Notes under the pieces: model-generated
Databases searched by the model: none
Seen by the model: only the letters and a program-made list of their open reading frames with translations
What the model was told of the DNA's origin: nothing
In this document: positions 18,557-26,779 of the stretch, piece after piece
How the letters are laid out: the number at the start of each line of letters is the position of its first letter
Numbering within the stretch: position 1 is the stretch's first letter
Source of the DNA: Gemmatimonadaceae bacterium
Lineage (GTDB): Bacteria; Gemmatimonadota; Gemmatimonadetes; Gemmatimonadales; Gemmatimonadaceae
Reading direction: 5' to 3'
Length of the DNA: 64,000 nt
Assembly: GCA_011525845.1 (NCBI GenBank)
Contig: WYBP01000008.1
Location: 372,001-436,000, forward strand
Translations under genes and position numbers: made by a program

Positions 18557-19471
18557 ATGTCTGTCCTCGTCGTCGGTTCCGTCGCGCTCGACTCCGTGGA
18601 GACCCCGTTCGGGAAGGCCGACGAGGTGCTCGGCGGGTCGGCCAACTACTTCTCCGCGGCGGCCGTGCACCAGACGCCGGTGCAGATGGTGGGCGTCGTC
18701 GGGAGCGACTACCCCGTCGAGAAGCTGGAGCCGTTGCGCGCGCGCGGCGTCGATCTCACCGGCCTCGAGCGCGCTGAGGGGGAGTCATTCCGCTGGCGCG
18801 GGCGCTACCGCCACGACCTGAACTCGGCGGAGACGCTCGAGACGCGCCTCGGCGTCTTCTCGCACTTCAAGCCGAAGCTCCCGCCGCAGTTCCGGAGCGC
18901 GGAGTATGTCTTCCTCGCGAACATCGACCCGCGGCTCCAGCTCGACGTGCTGAGCCAGATCAGCAAGCCGAAGCTCGTGGCCTGCGACACGATGAACTTC
19001 TGGATCGAGTCGCGACGGCCGGACCTGCTCGAGCTGATCGGCAAGGTGGACCTGATCACGCTGAACGACGGCGAGGCGCGCCAGCTGACCGAACACGCGA
19101 ATCTCGTGCAGGCCGCGCGCTGGATCCTCGAGCGCGGGCCGCGGGTGGTGCTCATCAAGAAGGGGGAACACGGCGCCTTCATGTTCACGAAGGACACCAT
19201 CTTCTTCGCCCCCGCGTATCCGCTCGAGTCGGTGTTCGACCCGACCGGCGCCGGTGACTCGTTCGCGGGCGGGTTCATGGGGTGGCTCGCCCGCACGGGG
19301 GACCTCTCGGAGTCGAACATGCGCCGCGCCGTGATCGTGGGGTCGGCCATGGGGTCGTTCGTGGTGGAGGGCTTCTCGATCACCCGGCTGCTCGAGGTCA
19401 CGCGCTCGGACATCGATGCCCGTGTCGCCGACTTCCATCGGCTGGTGAGCTTCGACCAGGCGCTGGGTTGA
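18557..19471 (+). CDS. PfkB-family sugar/nucleoside kinase
   Basis: This 304-residue ribokinase-like protein has the N-terminal GGSANYFSAAA signature and the C-terminal ATP/anion-hole signature DPTGAGDSFAGG (228-239, catalytic Asp234). Segment order fits carbohydrate kinases of the ribokinase/adenosine kinase group. The substrate cannot be told from sequence; purM, 7 bp downstream, makes a purine or nucleoside link possible but unproven. Translation appears to start directly after a CTCACACC repeat, without a Shine-Dalgarno. Confidence 0.9.
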   Translation: MSVLVVGSVALDSVETPFGKADEVLGGSANYFSAAAVHQTPVQMVGVVGSDYPVEKLEPLRARGVDLTGLERAEGESFRWRGRYRHDLNSAETLETRLGVFSHFKPKLPPQFRSAEYVFLANIDPRLQLDVLSQISKPKLVACDTMNFWIESRRPDLLELIGKVDLITLNDGEARQLTEHANLVQAARWILERGPRVVLIKKGEHGAFMFTKDTIFFAPAYPLESVFDPTGAGDSFAGGFMGWLARTGDLSESNMRRAVIVGSAMGSFVVEGFSITRLLEVTRSDIDARVADFHRLVSFDQALG

Positions 19472-19478
19472 TCCGCCC

Positions 19479-20510
19479 ATGACCGGGGAGCGACTCACCT
19501 ACGCGAGCGCCGGCGTCGACATCGACGCGGCGGAGGACTCGAAGCACCGCATCAAGCGGTTGGTCGAGTCGACGTTCACGGCGGGGGCGCGGGGGGCGTT
19601 CGGCGGGTTCGGCGGCATGTTCCGCGTGCCCGAGGGCGCCCGGAAGCCGCTCCTGGTCTCCAGCGCCGACGGCGTCGGCACCAAGATCAAGGTCGCCATC
19701 GAGGCGGACCGGCACGACACGATCGGCCACTGCCTCGTGAACCACTGCGTCAACGACATCCTGGTGCAGGGGGCGACGCCCCTCTTCTTCCTGGACTACG
19801 TCGCCTTCGGCAAGCTCGTGCCCTCCGTGGTCGAGGCGATCGTCGCGGGCGTGGCCGCGGGGTGCCGCGAGAACGGCGCGTCCCTCGTCGGGGGCGAGAC
19901 GGCGGAGATGCCGGGCGTCTACACGCCGCCGGACTACGACCTCGCGGGCTTCATCGTCGGGATGGTCGAGGAGGACGAGGTCATCACCTCCGCCGGCGTG
20001 CAGGATGGCGATCTCCTCGTCGGGCTCGCCAGCACCGGTCTCCACACCAATGGCTACTCGCTCGCCCGTCACATCGTGACGGAGCGGCTGAACCTCGGTC
20101 CCCACGCGGTGTTTCCCGAGTCGGGTGGCAAGTCGGTGGCCGATGTCCTGCTGGCGGTCCACCGCTCGTACCTCCCGATCCTCCGGCCGGTGCTCCCCCG
20201 CGTGCACGCGATGGCGCACATCACCGGAGGTGGGATCCCGGGGAACCTCGACCGGGCGCTGCCGCCGCACCTGGACGCGGTGGTGGAGATGGCCTCGTGG
20301 GAGATCCCGCCGCTCTTCCGGGTGTTGGAGGAGGCGGGGAAGGTGGAACGCGCGGAGATGTACCGGGCGTTCAACCAAGGTGTTGGCATGATTGTGATTA
20401 CGGACACATCCGGCGCCTCCGCCGTGCGTGACCTCGCGGGGAAGGCCGGCGTCGATAGTTGGATCATCGGTCACACCCGTCCCGGCACTGGACGGGTCCA
20501 ACTCGTCTAA
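19479..20510 (+). CDS. purM: phosphoribosylformylglycinamidine cyclo-ligase (AIR synthetase)
   Basis: Fifth step of purine synthesis: ATP-dependent closure of FGAM to aminoimidazole ribotide. The 343-residue length is normal. Visible family segments are SSADGVGTKIKVA near the N terminus, VNHCVNDILVQGA, GGETAEMPGVY and the C-terminal AHITGGGIPGNL. ATG follows CCCATG 7 bp after the kinase stop. Codons around 20374-20410 are unusually AT-rich, just ahead of the next gene. Confidence 0.96.
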   Translation: MTGERLTYASAGVDIDAAEDSKHRIKRLVESTFTAGARGAFGGFGGMFRVPEGARKPLLVSSADGVGTKIKVAIEADRHDTIGHCLVNHCVNDILVQGATPLFFLDYVAFGKLVPSVVEAIVAGVAAGCRENGASLVGGETAEMPGVYTPPDYDLAGFIVGMVEEDEVITSAGVQDGDLLVGLASTGLHTNGYSLARHIVTERLNLGPHAVFPESGGKSVADVLLAVHRSYLPILRPVLPRVHAMAHITGGGIPGNLDRALPPHLDAVVEMASWEIPPLFRVLEEAGKVERAEMYRAFNQGVGMIVITDTSGASAVRDLAGKAGVDSWIIGHTRPGTGRVQLV

Positions 20511-20527
20511 CCCCGGAGTCGTTCCCC

Positions 20528-21478
20528 ATGCGTCGCATCCTCGCCGCATCCGCCATCCTCGCCGCCGTCGCCCTTCCCGCGGCCGCCCAGAATCCCAACT
20601 GTTCCGGCGCCTCCTCCACCACGGCGGACGCCTGCGAGAAGGCGACCGACCTTTTCAACTACATGATGCCGCAGCTCGGCACCTCGCTCGTCGGGGGCAG
20701 CCACACGCTCGGCGTCGGGACCACCCTCGGCGGGTTCCCGCACTTCGCCATCGCCCTGCGCGGCAACGCGATCATGGGTGACGTGCCGGATCTCGGGACC
20801 ATCAACGTCTCGATCGCGGGCCGGCAGTCCTCGAACATCGACACCAAGAGCCAGGTGCTCGGCCTGCCGGGCGTGGACTTCGCCCTCGGCCTCTACAAGG
20901 GCTTCCCGCTCGGCGTCACGCGCGTCGGTGGCGTGGACCTGATCGGCAGCGTCACCTACATCCCGGACGTGGACACGGATGAGGTGACGATCGCCACGGA
21001 CGGCGGCTCCACCAAGATCGGCATCGGCGCGCGCGTCGGGCTCCTCGAGCAGTCGCTGATCGTGCCGGGCGTCTCGTTCTCGTACCTGGTGCGCGACCTG
21101 CCCACGCTGACCATGAACGCCTCGGCGGGGAACGCCGACTTCACCATCTCCGACTTCTCGGTGAAGACCAAGTCGTGGCGACTCGCGGCGCAGAAGAACC
21201 TGATGATCTTCCAGCTCGGCCTCGGCGTCGGCCAGGACACCTACGAGTCGGCCGCCGACGTCGCGATCAGCGGCGCGGGAGCGATGAACACCGCCGTCGC
21301 GCAGGAGATGACGCGCACCACGCTGTACGGCTCGGTCGGCTTCAACCTCCTGGTCGCGAAGGTCGTCGGCGAGGTGGGCCAGGTGAGCGGCGGCGACATC
21401 TCCACCTACAACAACTTCTCCGAGGCGGCCGACAAGTCCCGGCTCTACGGCTCGGTCGGTATCCGCATCAGCTTCTGA
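20528..21478 (+). CDS. predicted outer-membrane beta-barrel protein
   Basis: This 316-residue protein has a Sec signal peptide ending in AAAQ (hydrophobic ILAASAILAAVALPAA). A Cys-containing mature N terminus (NCSGAS...DACEKA) is followed by a regular series of amphipathic beta strands, ending in the classic barrel C terminus YGSVGIRISF with a terminal Phe. This supports an outer-membrane barrel of 10-14 strands, function unknown. It sits 17 bp behind purM with a modest GGAG before the ATG, so it is probably co-transcribed or driven by an internal promoter. Confidence 0.85.
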   Translation: MRRILAASAILAAVALPAAAQNPNCSGASSTTADACEKATDLFNYMMPQLGTSLVGGSHTLGVGTTLGGFPHFAIALRGNAIMGDVPDLGTINVSIAGRQSSNIDTKSQVLGLPGVDFALGLYKGFPLGVTRVGGVDLIGSVTYIPDVDTDEVTIATDGGSTKIGIGARVGLLEQSLIVPGVSFSYLVRDLPTLTMNASAGNADFTISDFSVKTKSWRLAAQKNLMIFQLGLGVGQDTYESAADVAISGAGAMNTAVAQEMTRTTLYGSVGFNLLVAKVVGEVGQVSGGDISTYNNFSEAADKSRLYGSVGIRISF

Positions 21479-21510
21479 CCGAGGCACACTCCCCCCTCTC
21501 CCCGCCACCC

Positions 21511-21527
21511 GCCCCGCACGACGGGGC
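21511..21527 (+). other. GC hairpin between the barrel gene and ribD
   Basis: GCCCCG (21511-21516) and CGGGGC (21522-21527) form a 6-bp stem with a CACGA loop, ending 4 bp before the ribD ATG. There is no T-tract and no FMN riboswitch consensus here, so it may simply modulate ribD translation. Confidence 0.35.
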
Positions 21528-21531
21528 GCGG

Positions 21532-22596
21532 ATGCGCCGCGCGCTGCTCCTGGCGCGGCGCGGCTGGGGCCGGACGGCGCCGAACCCCCTGGTCGGCGCC
21601 GTCGTCGTTCGCGACGGCAAGACCGTCGGCGAGGGGTTCCACGCGGAGTTCGGAGGCCCGCACGCGGAGGTGCACGCGCTCGCCGAGGCCGGCCCGAGGG
21701 CGGAGGGGGCCGACGTCTACGTGACGCTCGAGCCCTGCGCGCACGAGGGCAAGACGCCCCCCTGCGTCGACGCGCTGATCGCCGCGCGGGTGCGGCGGGT
21801 GGTGGTCGCGGCGCGGGACCCGAATCCCGTCGCCGCTGGTGGCATCGCCCGGCTGCGCGCTGCGGGGATCGCCGTCACGGAGTCGGTCGAGCGGCGCTCG
21901 GCGGAGGACCTCAACGCCCCCTTCCTCTTCGTGCAGCGGGAGCCTGCGCGGCCCTTCGTCACGCTCAAGCTCGCAATCTCCCTCGACGGGATGCTCGCCT
22001 CCGCGGACCGGAGCCAGCGATGGCTCACCGGGGAGCGGGCCCGCCGGCAGGTGCACCGGCTGCGGGCCGGCGTGGACGGCGTGGCGGTGGGGATCGGCAC
22101 CGCGCTGGCCGACGACCCCGCGCTCACGGTGCGGTCCGGCCGTCGCCCGCGCGTGGCGCCCCGGCGCATCGTGTTCGACCCCTCGGCGCGCCTCCCGACC
22201 GTGAGCAAGCTGGCGCGGACGGCCCGCAAGGTGCCCACCTGGGTCCTCGCGGACGCACCGGACGCCGGGCGGTCCGAGGCGCTGGAGCGCGCGGGGGTCC
22301 GCGTCCTCTCCGCCCCGGGGATCGGCGCCCAGCTGGCGGTGCTGCGGCGTGAGGGGATCCACCACCTGCTCGTCGAGGGGGGGGCGGGGATGGCGGGTGC
22401 CCTGCTGAGCGGCGGTTTCGTGGATCGACTCGTTATCTTTCAGGCGCCGGTCCTCCTGGGGGCCGGGGCACTGCCCGCGTTCGGGTCCGTGTCGTTGGGC
22501 TCGGGATTCCCCGAGCGGTGGCGGGTGATCGAGCATCGGATGTTCGACGACGATGCGATGGTCAGCTACGCGCCGCTCCCGGCTCCGGGCCGCTGA
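21532..22596 (+). CDS. ribD: bifunctional riboflavin deaminase/reductase
   Basis: RibD deaminates and then reduces the pyrimidine intermediate of riboflavin synthesis. The N-terminal deaminase has zinc ligands His44 in HAEVHAL (with proton-shuttle Glu46) and Cys69 and Cys78 in PCAHEGKTPPC. The reductase domain (about 145-354) has KLAISLDGMLA and the NADPH-binding LLVEGGAGMAG. ATG at 21532 aligns with the family start (RMRRALLLARRG versus the usual YMARALELAxRG). Slightly upstream non-ATG starts are possible, since the frame is open back to the barrel gene. First gene of ribD-ribE-ribBA-ribH-nusB. Confidence 0.94.
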   Translation: MRRALLLARRGWGRTAPNPLVGAVVVRDGKTVGEGFHAEFGGPHAEVHALAEAGPRAEGADVYVTLEPCAHEGKTPPCVDALIAARVRRVVVAARDPNPVAAGGIARLRAAGIAVTESVERRSAEDLNAPFLFVQREPARPFVTLKLAISLDGMLASADRSQRWLTGERARRQVHRLRAGVDGVAVGIGTALADDPALTVRSGRRPRVAPRRIVFDPSARLPTVSKLARTARKVPTWVLADAPDAGRSEALERAGVRVLSAPGIGAQLAVLRREGIHHLLVEGGAGMAGALLSGGFVDRLVIFQAPVLLGAGALPAFGSVSLGSGFPERWRVIEHRMFDDDAMVSYAPLPAPGR

Positions 22597-22618
22597 TTCC
22601 ACCCTCGCGCCCACGCGC

Positions 22619-23215
22619 ATGTTCACGGGACTCATCACTGCCGTCGGCGAGATTCGCGAGGTGTCCGAGACGGACGCCGGTCGCGAGTTCGTGGTGGCCG
22701 CCCCCTACGAAGGGGTGGCCGTCGGTGAGAGCATCGCGGTGAACGGGGCCTGCCTCACGGTGCGCGAGCGCGCGCCGGGGTGGTTCCGCGTGGCGGCGGT
22801 GGTGACGACGCTGGCGCGCACCACGGTCGCGGGGTGGCGGGTCGGCACCCGGGTGAACCTCGAGCGCGCGCTCGCGGTGGGCGACCGGCTCGGCGGCCAC
22901 ATCGTGCAGGGCCATGTCGACGGGGTCGGCCGCGTCTCCGCGGTGGAGCGCCAGGGGGACGCGCTGCTCATCGACGTCGAGGTGCCGGCCGACGTGGACG
23001 AGCTCCTCGTGCCCCTCGGCAGCGTGGCGGTCGACGGCGTCAGTCTCACCGTCAACGCGCTCCCGCGCCCCGGCGTGCTGCAGCTCTCCCTGATCGAACA
23101 CTCCCTCCGCCACACCACGCTCGGGGCGCTGCGCGTCGGCGACCCGGTGCAGCTCGAGGCGGACATCCTTGCGAAGTACCTCAAGCGCCTCGCGGCGCCC
23201 CTCCTGGCCACCTGA
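22619..23215 (+). CDS. ribE: riboflavin synthase, alpha chain
   Basis: This 198-residue trimeric enzyme dismutates two 6,7-dimethyl-8-ribityllumazines to riboflavin. It starts with the canonical MFTGLIT. The two lumazine-binding barrels are visible as an internal repeat: VNGACLTV with NLERAL and HIVQGHVDGVG in the first, and VDGVSLTVN with LIEHSLRHTTLG in the second. It overlaps ribBA by one base (TGATG) and follows ribD by 22 bp. Confidence 0.96.
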   Translation: MFTGLITAVGEIREVSETDAGREFVVAAPYEGVAVGESIAVNGACLTVRERAPGWFRVAAVVTTLARTTVAGWRVGTRVNLERALAVGDRLGGHIVQGHVDGVGRVSAVERQGDALLIDVEVPADVDELLVPLGSVAVDGVSLTVNALPRPGVLQLSLIEHSLRHTTLGALRVGDPVQLEADILAKYLKRLAAPLLAT

Positions 23216-24417
23216 TGACGTTCGGCACCATTGAGCAGGCCCTCGAAGACCTGAAGGCGGGGAAGTTCCTCGTCGTCGCCGATGACGAGGATCGCGAGAA
23301 CGAGGGCGACCTCATCTGCGCGGCGGAGTTCATCACGCCCCAGATGGTCAACTTCCTGATGCGCGCCAAGGGGATGATCTGCGTGGCGCTCACCCCGGAG
23401 CGGGTGACGCAGCTGGGGCTCGCGATGATGGGAGACGAGAACACCGACGCCCTGCGGACGGCCTACACCGTCACGGTGGACGGCGCACCGAAGCATGGCG
23501 TGACCACGGGGATCAGCGCGAGCGACCAGGCGACGACCATCCGCCTGATGGCGGCTCCCTCGACGCATCCGAGCGACCTGCGCCGGCCGGGCCACGTGCA
23601 CCCGCTCCGCGCGCGCGAGGGTGGCGTGCTCCAGCGGGTCGGCCACACCGAGGCCGCCGTGGACCTCATGCGCCTCGCGGGACTCCAGCCGGCCGGGGTC
23701 ATCTGCGAGATCCTCACCGACGAGGGCGCCTCCGCGCGGCGCCCGGACCTCGAGGCCTTCGCCGAGCAGCACGGCCTCACGCTGGTCACCGTCGCCCAGC
23801 TCGTCGCCTACCGCCTGCAGCACGAGCGCCTCGTGCACCGGGAGGCCGAGGTGCGGCTCCCCACCGAGTTCGGGGACTTCCGCCTGATGGGTTACCGGAA
23901 CGACGTGGACGACCACGAGCACGTGGCTCTGGTGTACGGCGACGTCGCCGATGGGGAGGACGTGCTGGTGCGGATGCACTCCAAGTGCCTCACCGGCGAC
24001 ACCTTCCACTCGCTGCGCTGCGACTGCCACTGGCAGCTGCGAGAGGCCATGCGCCTGGTGGTGGAGGCGGGGCGAGGAGTGATCGTCTACCTCGACCAGG
24101 AAGGGCGTGGGATCGGCCTGCTGAACAAGCTCAAGGCGTACGCCCTCCAGGACGCCGGCGCCGACACGGTGGAGGCGAACGAACGGCTCGGCTTCGCGCC
24201 GGACCTGCGCAACTACGGCATCGGCGCGCAGATCCTGCTCGACCTCGGGCTCCGGTCGATCCGGCCGATCACGAACAACCCCAAGAAGCTCGTGGGGCTC
24301 GAGGGGTACGGCCTCCGCCTTGGCGAGCGCGTGCCGATCATCTCGCCCTCCACGAGCGAGAACGCCGAGTACCTCGAGACCAAGCGGACGAAGCTCGGTC
24401 ATCTCCGGGCGATCTGA
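23215..24417 (+). CDS. ribBA: bifunctional DHBP synthase/GTP cyclohydrolase II
   Basis: This 400-residue fusion supplies both riboflavin precursors. The RibB half (1-200) keeps the acidic DDEDRENEGD loop, HGVTTGIS and RPGHVHPLRAREGGVLQRVG, so it looks active rather than degenerate. The RibA half (about 205-400) has the zinc cysteines Cys258, Cys269 and Cys271 (the 11 and 2 spacing of E. coli GTP cyclohydrolase II) and DQEGRGIGL. Flanking overlaps with ribE and ribH are one base each (TGATG). Confidence 0.96.
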   Translation: MTFGTIEQALEDLKAGKFLVVADDEDRENEGDLICAAEFITPQMVNFLMRAKGMICVALTPERVTQLGLAMMGDENTDALRTAYTVTVDGAPKHGVTTGISASDQATTIRLMAAPSTHPSDLRRPGHVHPLRAREGGVLQRVGHTEAAVDLMRLAGLQPAGVICEILTDEGASARRPDLEAFAEQHGLTLVTVAQLVAYRLQHERLVHREAEVRLPTEFGDFRLMGYRNDVDDHEHVALVYGDVADGEDVLVRMHSKCLTGDTFHSLRCDCHWQLREAMRLVVEAGRGVIVYLDQEGRGIGLLNKLKAYALQDAGADTVEANERLGFAPDLRNYGIGAQILLDLGLRSIRPITNNPKKLVGLEGYGLRLGERVPIISPSTSENAEYLETKRTKLGHLRAI

Positions 24418-24917
24418 TGCCGGAGTTCATCGGGGAGCCGACCGGCGCCGGGCGCCGGGTGGTGGTGGTCGCGGCGCGCTTCAACACGCTCGTGACGGAG
24501 AAACTCGTGGAAGGCGCGGTGGACTGCTGCGTGCGGCACGGCACCGCCTTCGAGGACATCGACATCGTCTGGGTGCCGGGCGCGTGGGAGCTCCCGGCCG
24601 CGCTCGCCAAGCTGCTGCTGACGGAGCGCTACGACGCGGCGATCGCGATCGGCGCGGTGGTGCGGGGCGAGACCCCGCACTTCGACTTCGTCGCGGGGGA
24701 GGCGTCGCGCGGGCTCTCGGCGCTGCAGGGGGAGTTCGGCGTGCCGGTCGGGTTCGGCCTCCTCACCACGGACACGATGGAGCAGGCCACGGCGCGCGCG
24801 GGCGGCGCGCATGGCAACAAGGGGTGGGATGCGGCGCTCGCGGCGCTCGAGATGGCCGACCTCTTCGCACGGCTCGACCTCGCCGAGGGGGACGGGGACG
24901 ATGCCGGCACGCGTTGA
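24417..24917 (+). CDS. ribH: lumazine synthase
   Basis: This 166-residue enzyme condenses the RibD product with DHBP to 6,7-dimethyl-8-ribityllumazine. Family landmarks are ARFN near residue 20, the PGAWELP loop and GAVVRGETPHFDFV, with the catalytic His in the last. The C terminus overlaps nusB by 17 bp. A ribH-nusB junction is common in bacteria. Confidence 0.96.
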   Translation: MPEFIGEPTGAGRRVVVVAARFNTLVTEKLVEGAVDCCVRHGTAFEDIDIVWVPGAWELPAALAKLLLTERYDAAIAIGAVVRGETPHFDFVAGEASRGLSALQGEFGVPVGFGLLTTDTMEQATARAGGAHGNKGWDAALAALEMADLFARLDLAEGDGDDAGTR

Positions 24918-25323
24918 GACACGGGGCCGCTCCCGGGCCCTGCAGGCGCTCTATGCCTGGGACGTGCGCGGCGCCACCGCGGACCTCCCGCGCATCGCCA
25001 CGCTCGTCTGGGACGACCTCGCGATCCCGCCCGACGAGCGCGCCTTCGCCGAGGCGCTGGTGCAGCTGATCGCCGCCGAGCGCGCCGGGATCGACGCCGA
25101 CCTCTCGGACGTCACCACCAACTGGCGACTCGAGCGGCTCGGCCACATCGAGCGCTCGGTGCTGCGCCTCGCGGCCGCGGAACTCCTGCAGGGGGGCACG
25201 CCGCCGCGCGTCGTGATCCAGGAGTGCGTGCGGCTCGCCGAGCGCTACGGCTCGTCGCAGAGCGCGCGCTTCGTGAACGGCGTGGTGGACGCCCTGGCCC
25301 GTCGGATGGGGCGCCTCAATTGA
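24901..25323 (+). CDS. nusB: transcription antitermination factor NusB
   Basis: A 140-residue all-alpha protein that with NusE (S10) binds boxA RNA in rRNA antitermination. The N-terminal TRGRSRALQALYAWD and C-terminal FVNGVVDALAR helices are typical. The start ATG (24901) lies inside ribH; later in-frame starts would cut the conserved first helix. The stop overlaps a TTG start of the glycosyltransferase (TTGA). Confidence 0.93.
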   Translation: MPARVETRGRSRALQALYAWDVRGATADLPRIATLVWDDLAIPPDERAFAEALVQLIAAERAGIDADLSDVTTNWRLERLGHIERSVLRLAAAELLQGGTPPRVVIQECVRLAERYGSSQSARFVNGVVDALARRMGRLN

Positions 25324-26426
25324 AGCTGCTCGCGGTCAACTGGCAGGACATCGACAACCCGCTGGGCGGTGGCGCCGAGACGCACCTGCACGAGATCCTC
25401 GACCGCCTCGCCGCGTGGGGACACGAGGTGGTGCTGCTCTGTGGGGGGTGGGCGGGGTGTCCCTCGCGCGCGGAGCGGAACGGGGTGGAGATCCATCGCG
25501 TGGGGACGCGCCAGACCTTCGCCTTCCACGCGCGCCGCTACTGGGAGCGGGAGCTCCGGGGGCGCGGCTTCGACGTCCTCTACGAGGACATCAACAAGGT
25601 CCCCCTCTACACCACCCGCTGGGGCGCGCGCCGCGTGGTGGCCGTGGTGCCCCACCTCTTCGGCGGCGCGGCGTTCCAGGAGCTGAACCCCATCCTGGCG
25701 ACGGCGGTGTGGCTCGCCGAGCGGCCGTTGCCGCGGATGTACCGGGACGTGCCGTTCCAGGCGATCAGCGAGAGCACGGCGGACGATCTCGTGGCGCGCG
25801 GCCTGCGGCGCGATCAGGTGGTGGTGATCCCGCCCGGCGTCTCGTTCGACCACTACACGCCCGATCCCGCTGCGCGCGCGCCGCACCCGACCTTCGCCTA
25901 CCTCGGCCGCCTCAAGAAGTACAAGGGCGTCGACCTGGTGATCCGGGCCTTCGCGCGGGTCCGGCACCCGGAGGCGGTGCTGGAGATCGCGGGCGCGGGG
26001 GACCATCGCCCGGCGCTCGAGGCGCTCGTGGCCTCGCTTGACCTCGGTGCGCGCGTGCGGTTTCTTGGCTTCGTGAGCGAGGCGGAGAAGCTCGCGCTGC
26101 TGCGCCGCTCCTGGGCGGTGGCGCTCGCGTCGCCCAAGGAGGGGTGGGGCCTCACGAACGTCGAGGCGGAGGCATGCGGGACCCCCGTGGTCGCGTCCGA
26201 CTCGCCCGGCATCCGGGAGTCGGTGCGGCGCGGGGAGACGGGATTCCTCACGCCGCATGGCGACATCCCGGCGATGGCGGAAGCGCTCGACCGACTGGCC
26301 GCATCGCCCGCGCTGGTGGCGTCCATGGGACGCCAGGCACGGGCCTTCGCGGAGACCTTCACCTGGGACCGCTGCGCGCGCGCGACCGAGGCGCACCTGC
26401 TCCAGGCCATCAACCCCGGAGGGTAG
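25320..26426 (+). CDS. GT4-family glycosyltransferase
   Basis: This 368-residue GT-B fold glycosyltransferase starts at a TTG that overlaps the nusB stop. The N-terminal acceptor domain has NPLGGGAETHLHEI. The C-terminal donor domain has GRLKKYKGVDLVIRAF and the E-x7-E-type nucleotide-sugar signature EGWGLTNVEAEACGTPVVAS, as in GT4 retaining enzymes. The acceptor is unknown; cell-envelope glycan is the usual role. The start is chosen because homology begins at once with KLLAVNWQDIDNPLGGGAE. Confidence 0.88.
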   Translation: MKLLAVNWQDIDNPLGGGAETHLHEILDRLAAWGHEVVLLCGGWAGCPSRAERNGVEIHRVGTRQTFAFHARRYWERELRGRGFDVLYEDINKVPLYTTRWGARRVVAVVPHLFGGAAFQELNPILATAVWLAERPLPRMYRDVPFQAISESTADDLVARGLRRDQVVVIPPGVSFDHYTPDPAARAPHPTFAYLGRLKKYKGVDLVIRAFARVRHPEAVLEIAGAGDHRPALEALVASLDLGARVRFLGFVSEAEKLALLRRSWAVALASPKEGWGLTNVEAEACGTPVVASDSPGIRESVRRGETGFLTPHGDIPAMAEALDRLAASPALVASMGRQARAFAETFTWDRCARATEAHLLQAINPGG

Positions 26427-26431
26427 GACCC

Positions 26432-26764
26432 TTGGACATCCATGTGCACGAGCACCATGCGAGGATCTCGGCGGCGATGCGCAAGCGCGCCGAGCGGCTC
26501 GTCGTGAAGGCCGCCGAGCGCATCCCGCGCGTGGTGTCGGCGACGATCCACTTCGAGCAGGATGGCGCGGTGCGCCGGGTCACGATCGCGATGCACGCGC
26601 CGCGGCACCACGACCTGATGGGGCGGGCGGAGGGGCGGTACTTCGGGCCCGCGCTCGTCACGGCCCTGGCGCGCGTGAAGTCGCAGGCGTCGAAGGAGAA
26701 GCGCGGCCTCGGCAAGGCGCGCGCGAAGGTGCGGGCGCGCAGCCGCGCGCGCGCGGACCGCTGA
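26432..26764 (+). CDS. hpf: ribosome hibernation-promoting factor, short form
   Basis: This 110-residue S30AE/HPF-like protein binds the 30S decoding region in stationary phase. It starts at TTG, 8 bp after GGAGG, and begins DIHVHEHHARIS, the usual first strand. It ends in a basic Lys/Arg-rich tail (KARAKVRARSRARADR) and lacks the long-form dimerisation domain. hpf directly before hprK and PTS genes is a known arrangement in Proteobacteria. Confidence 0.85.
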   Translation: MDIHVHEHHARISAAMRKRAERLVVKAAERIPRVVSATIHFEQDGAVRRVTIAMHAPRHHDLMGRAEGRYFGPALVTALARVKSQASKEKRGLGKARAKVRARSRARADR

Positions 26765-26779
26765 CCGCCCGACCCCGCC

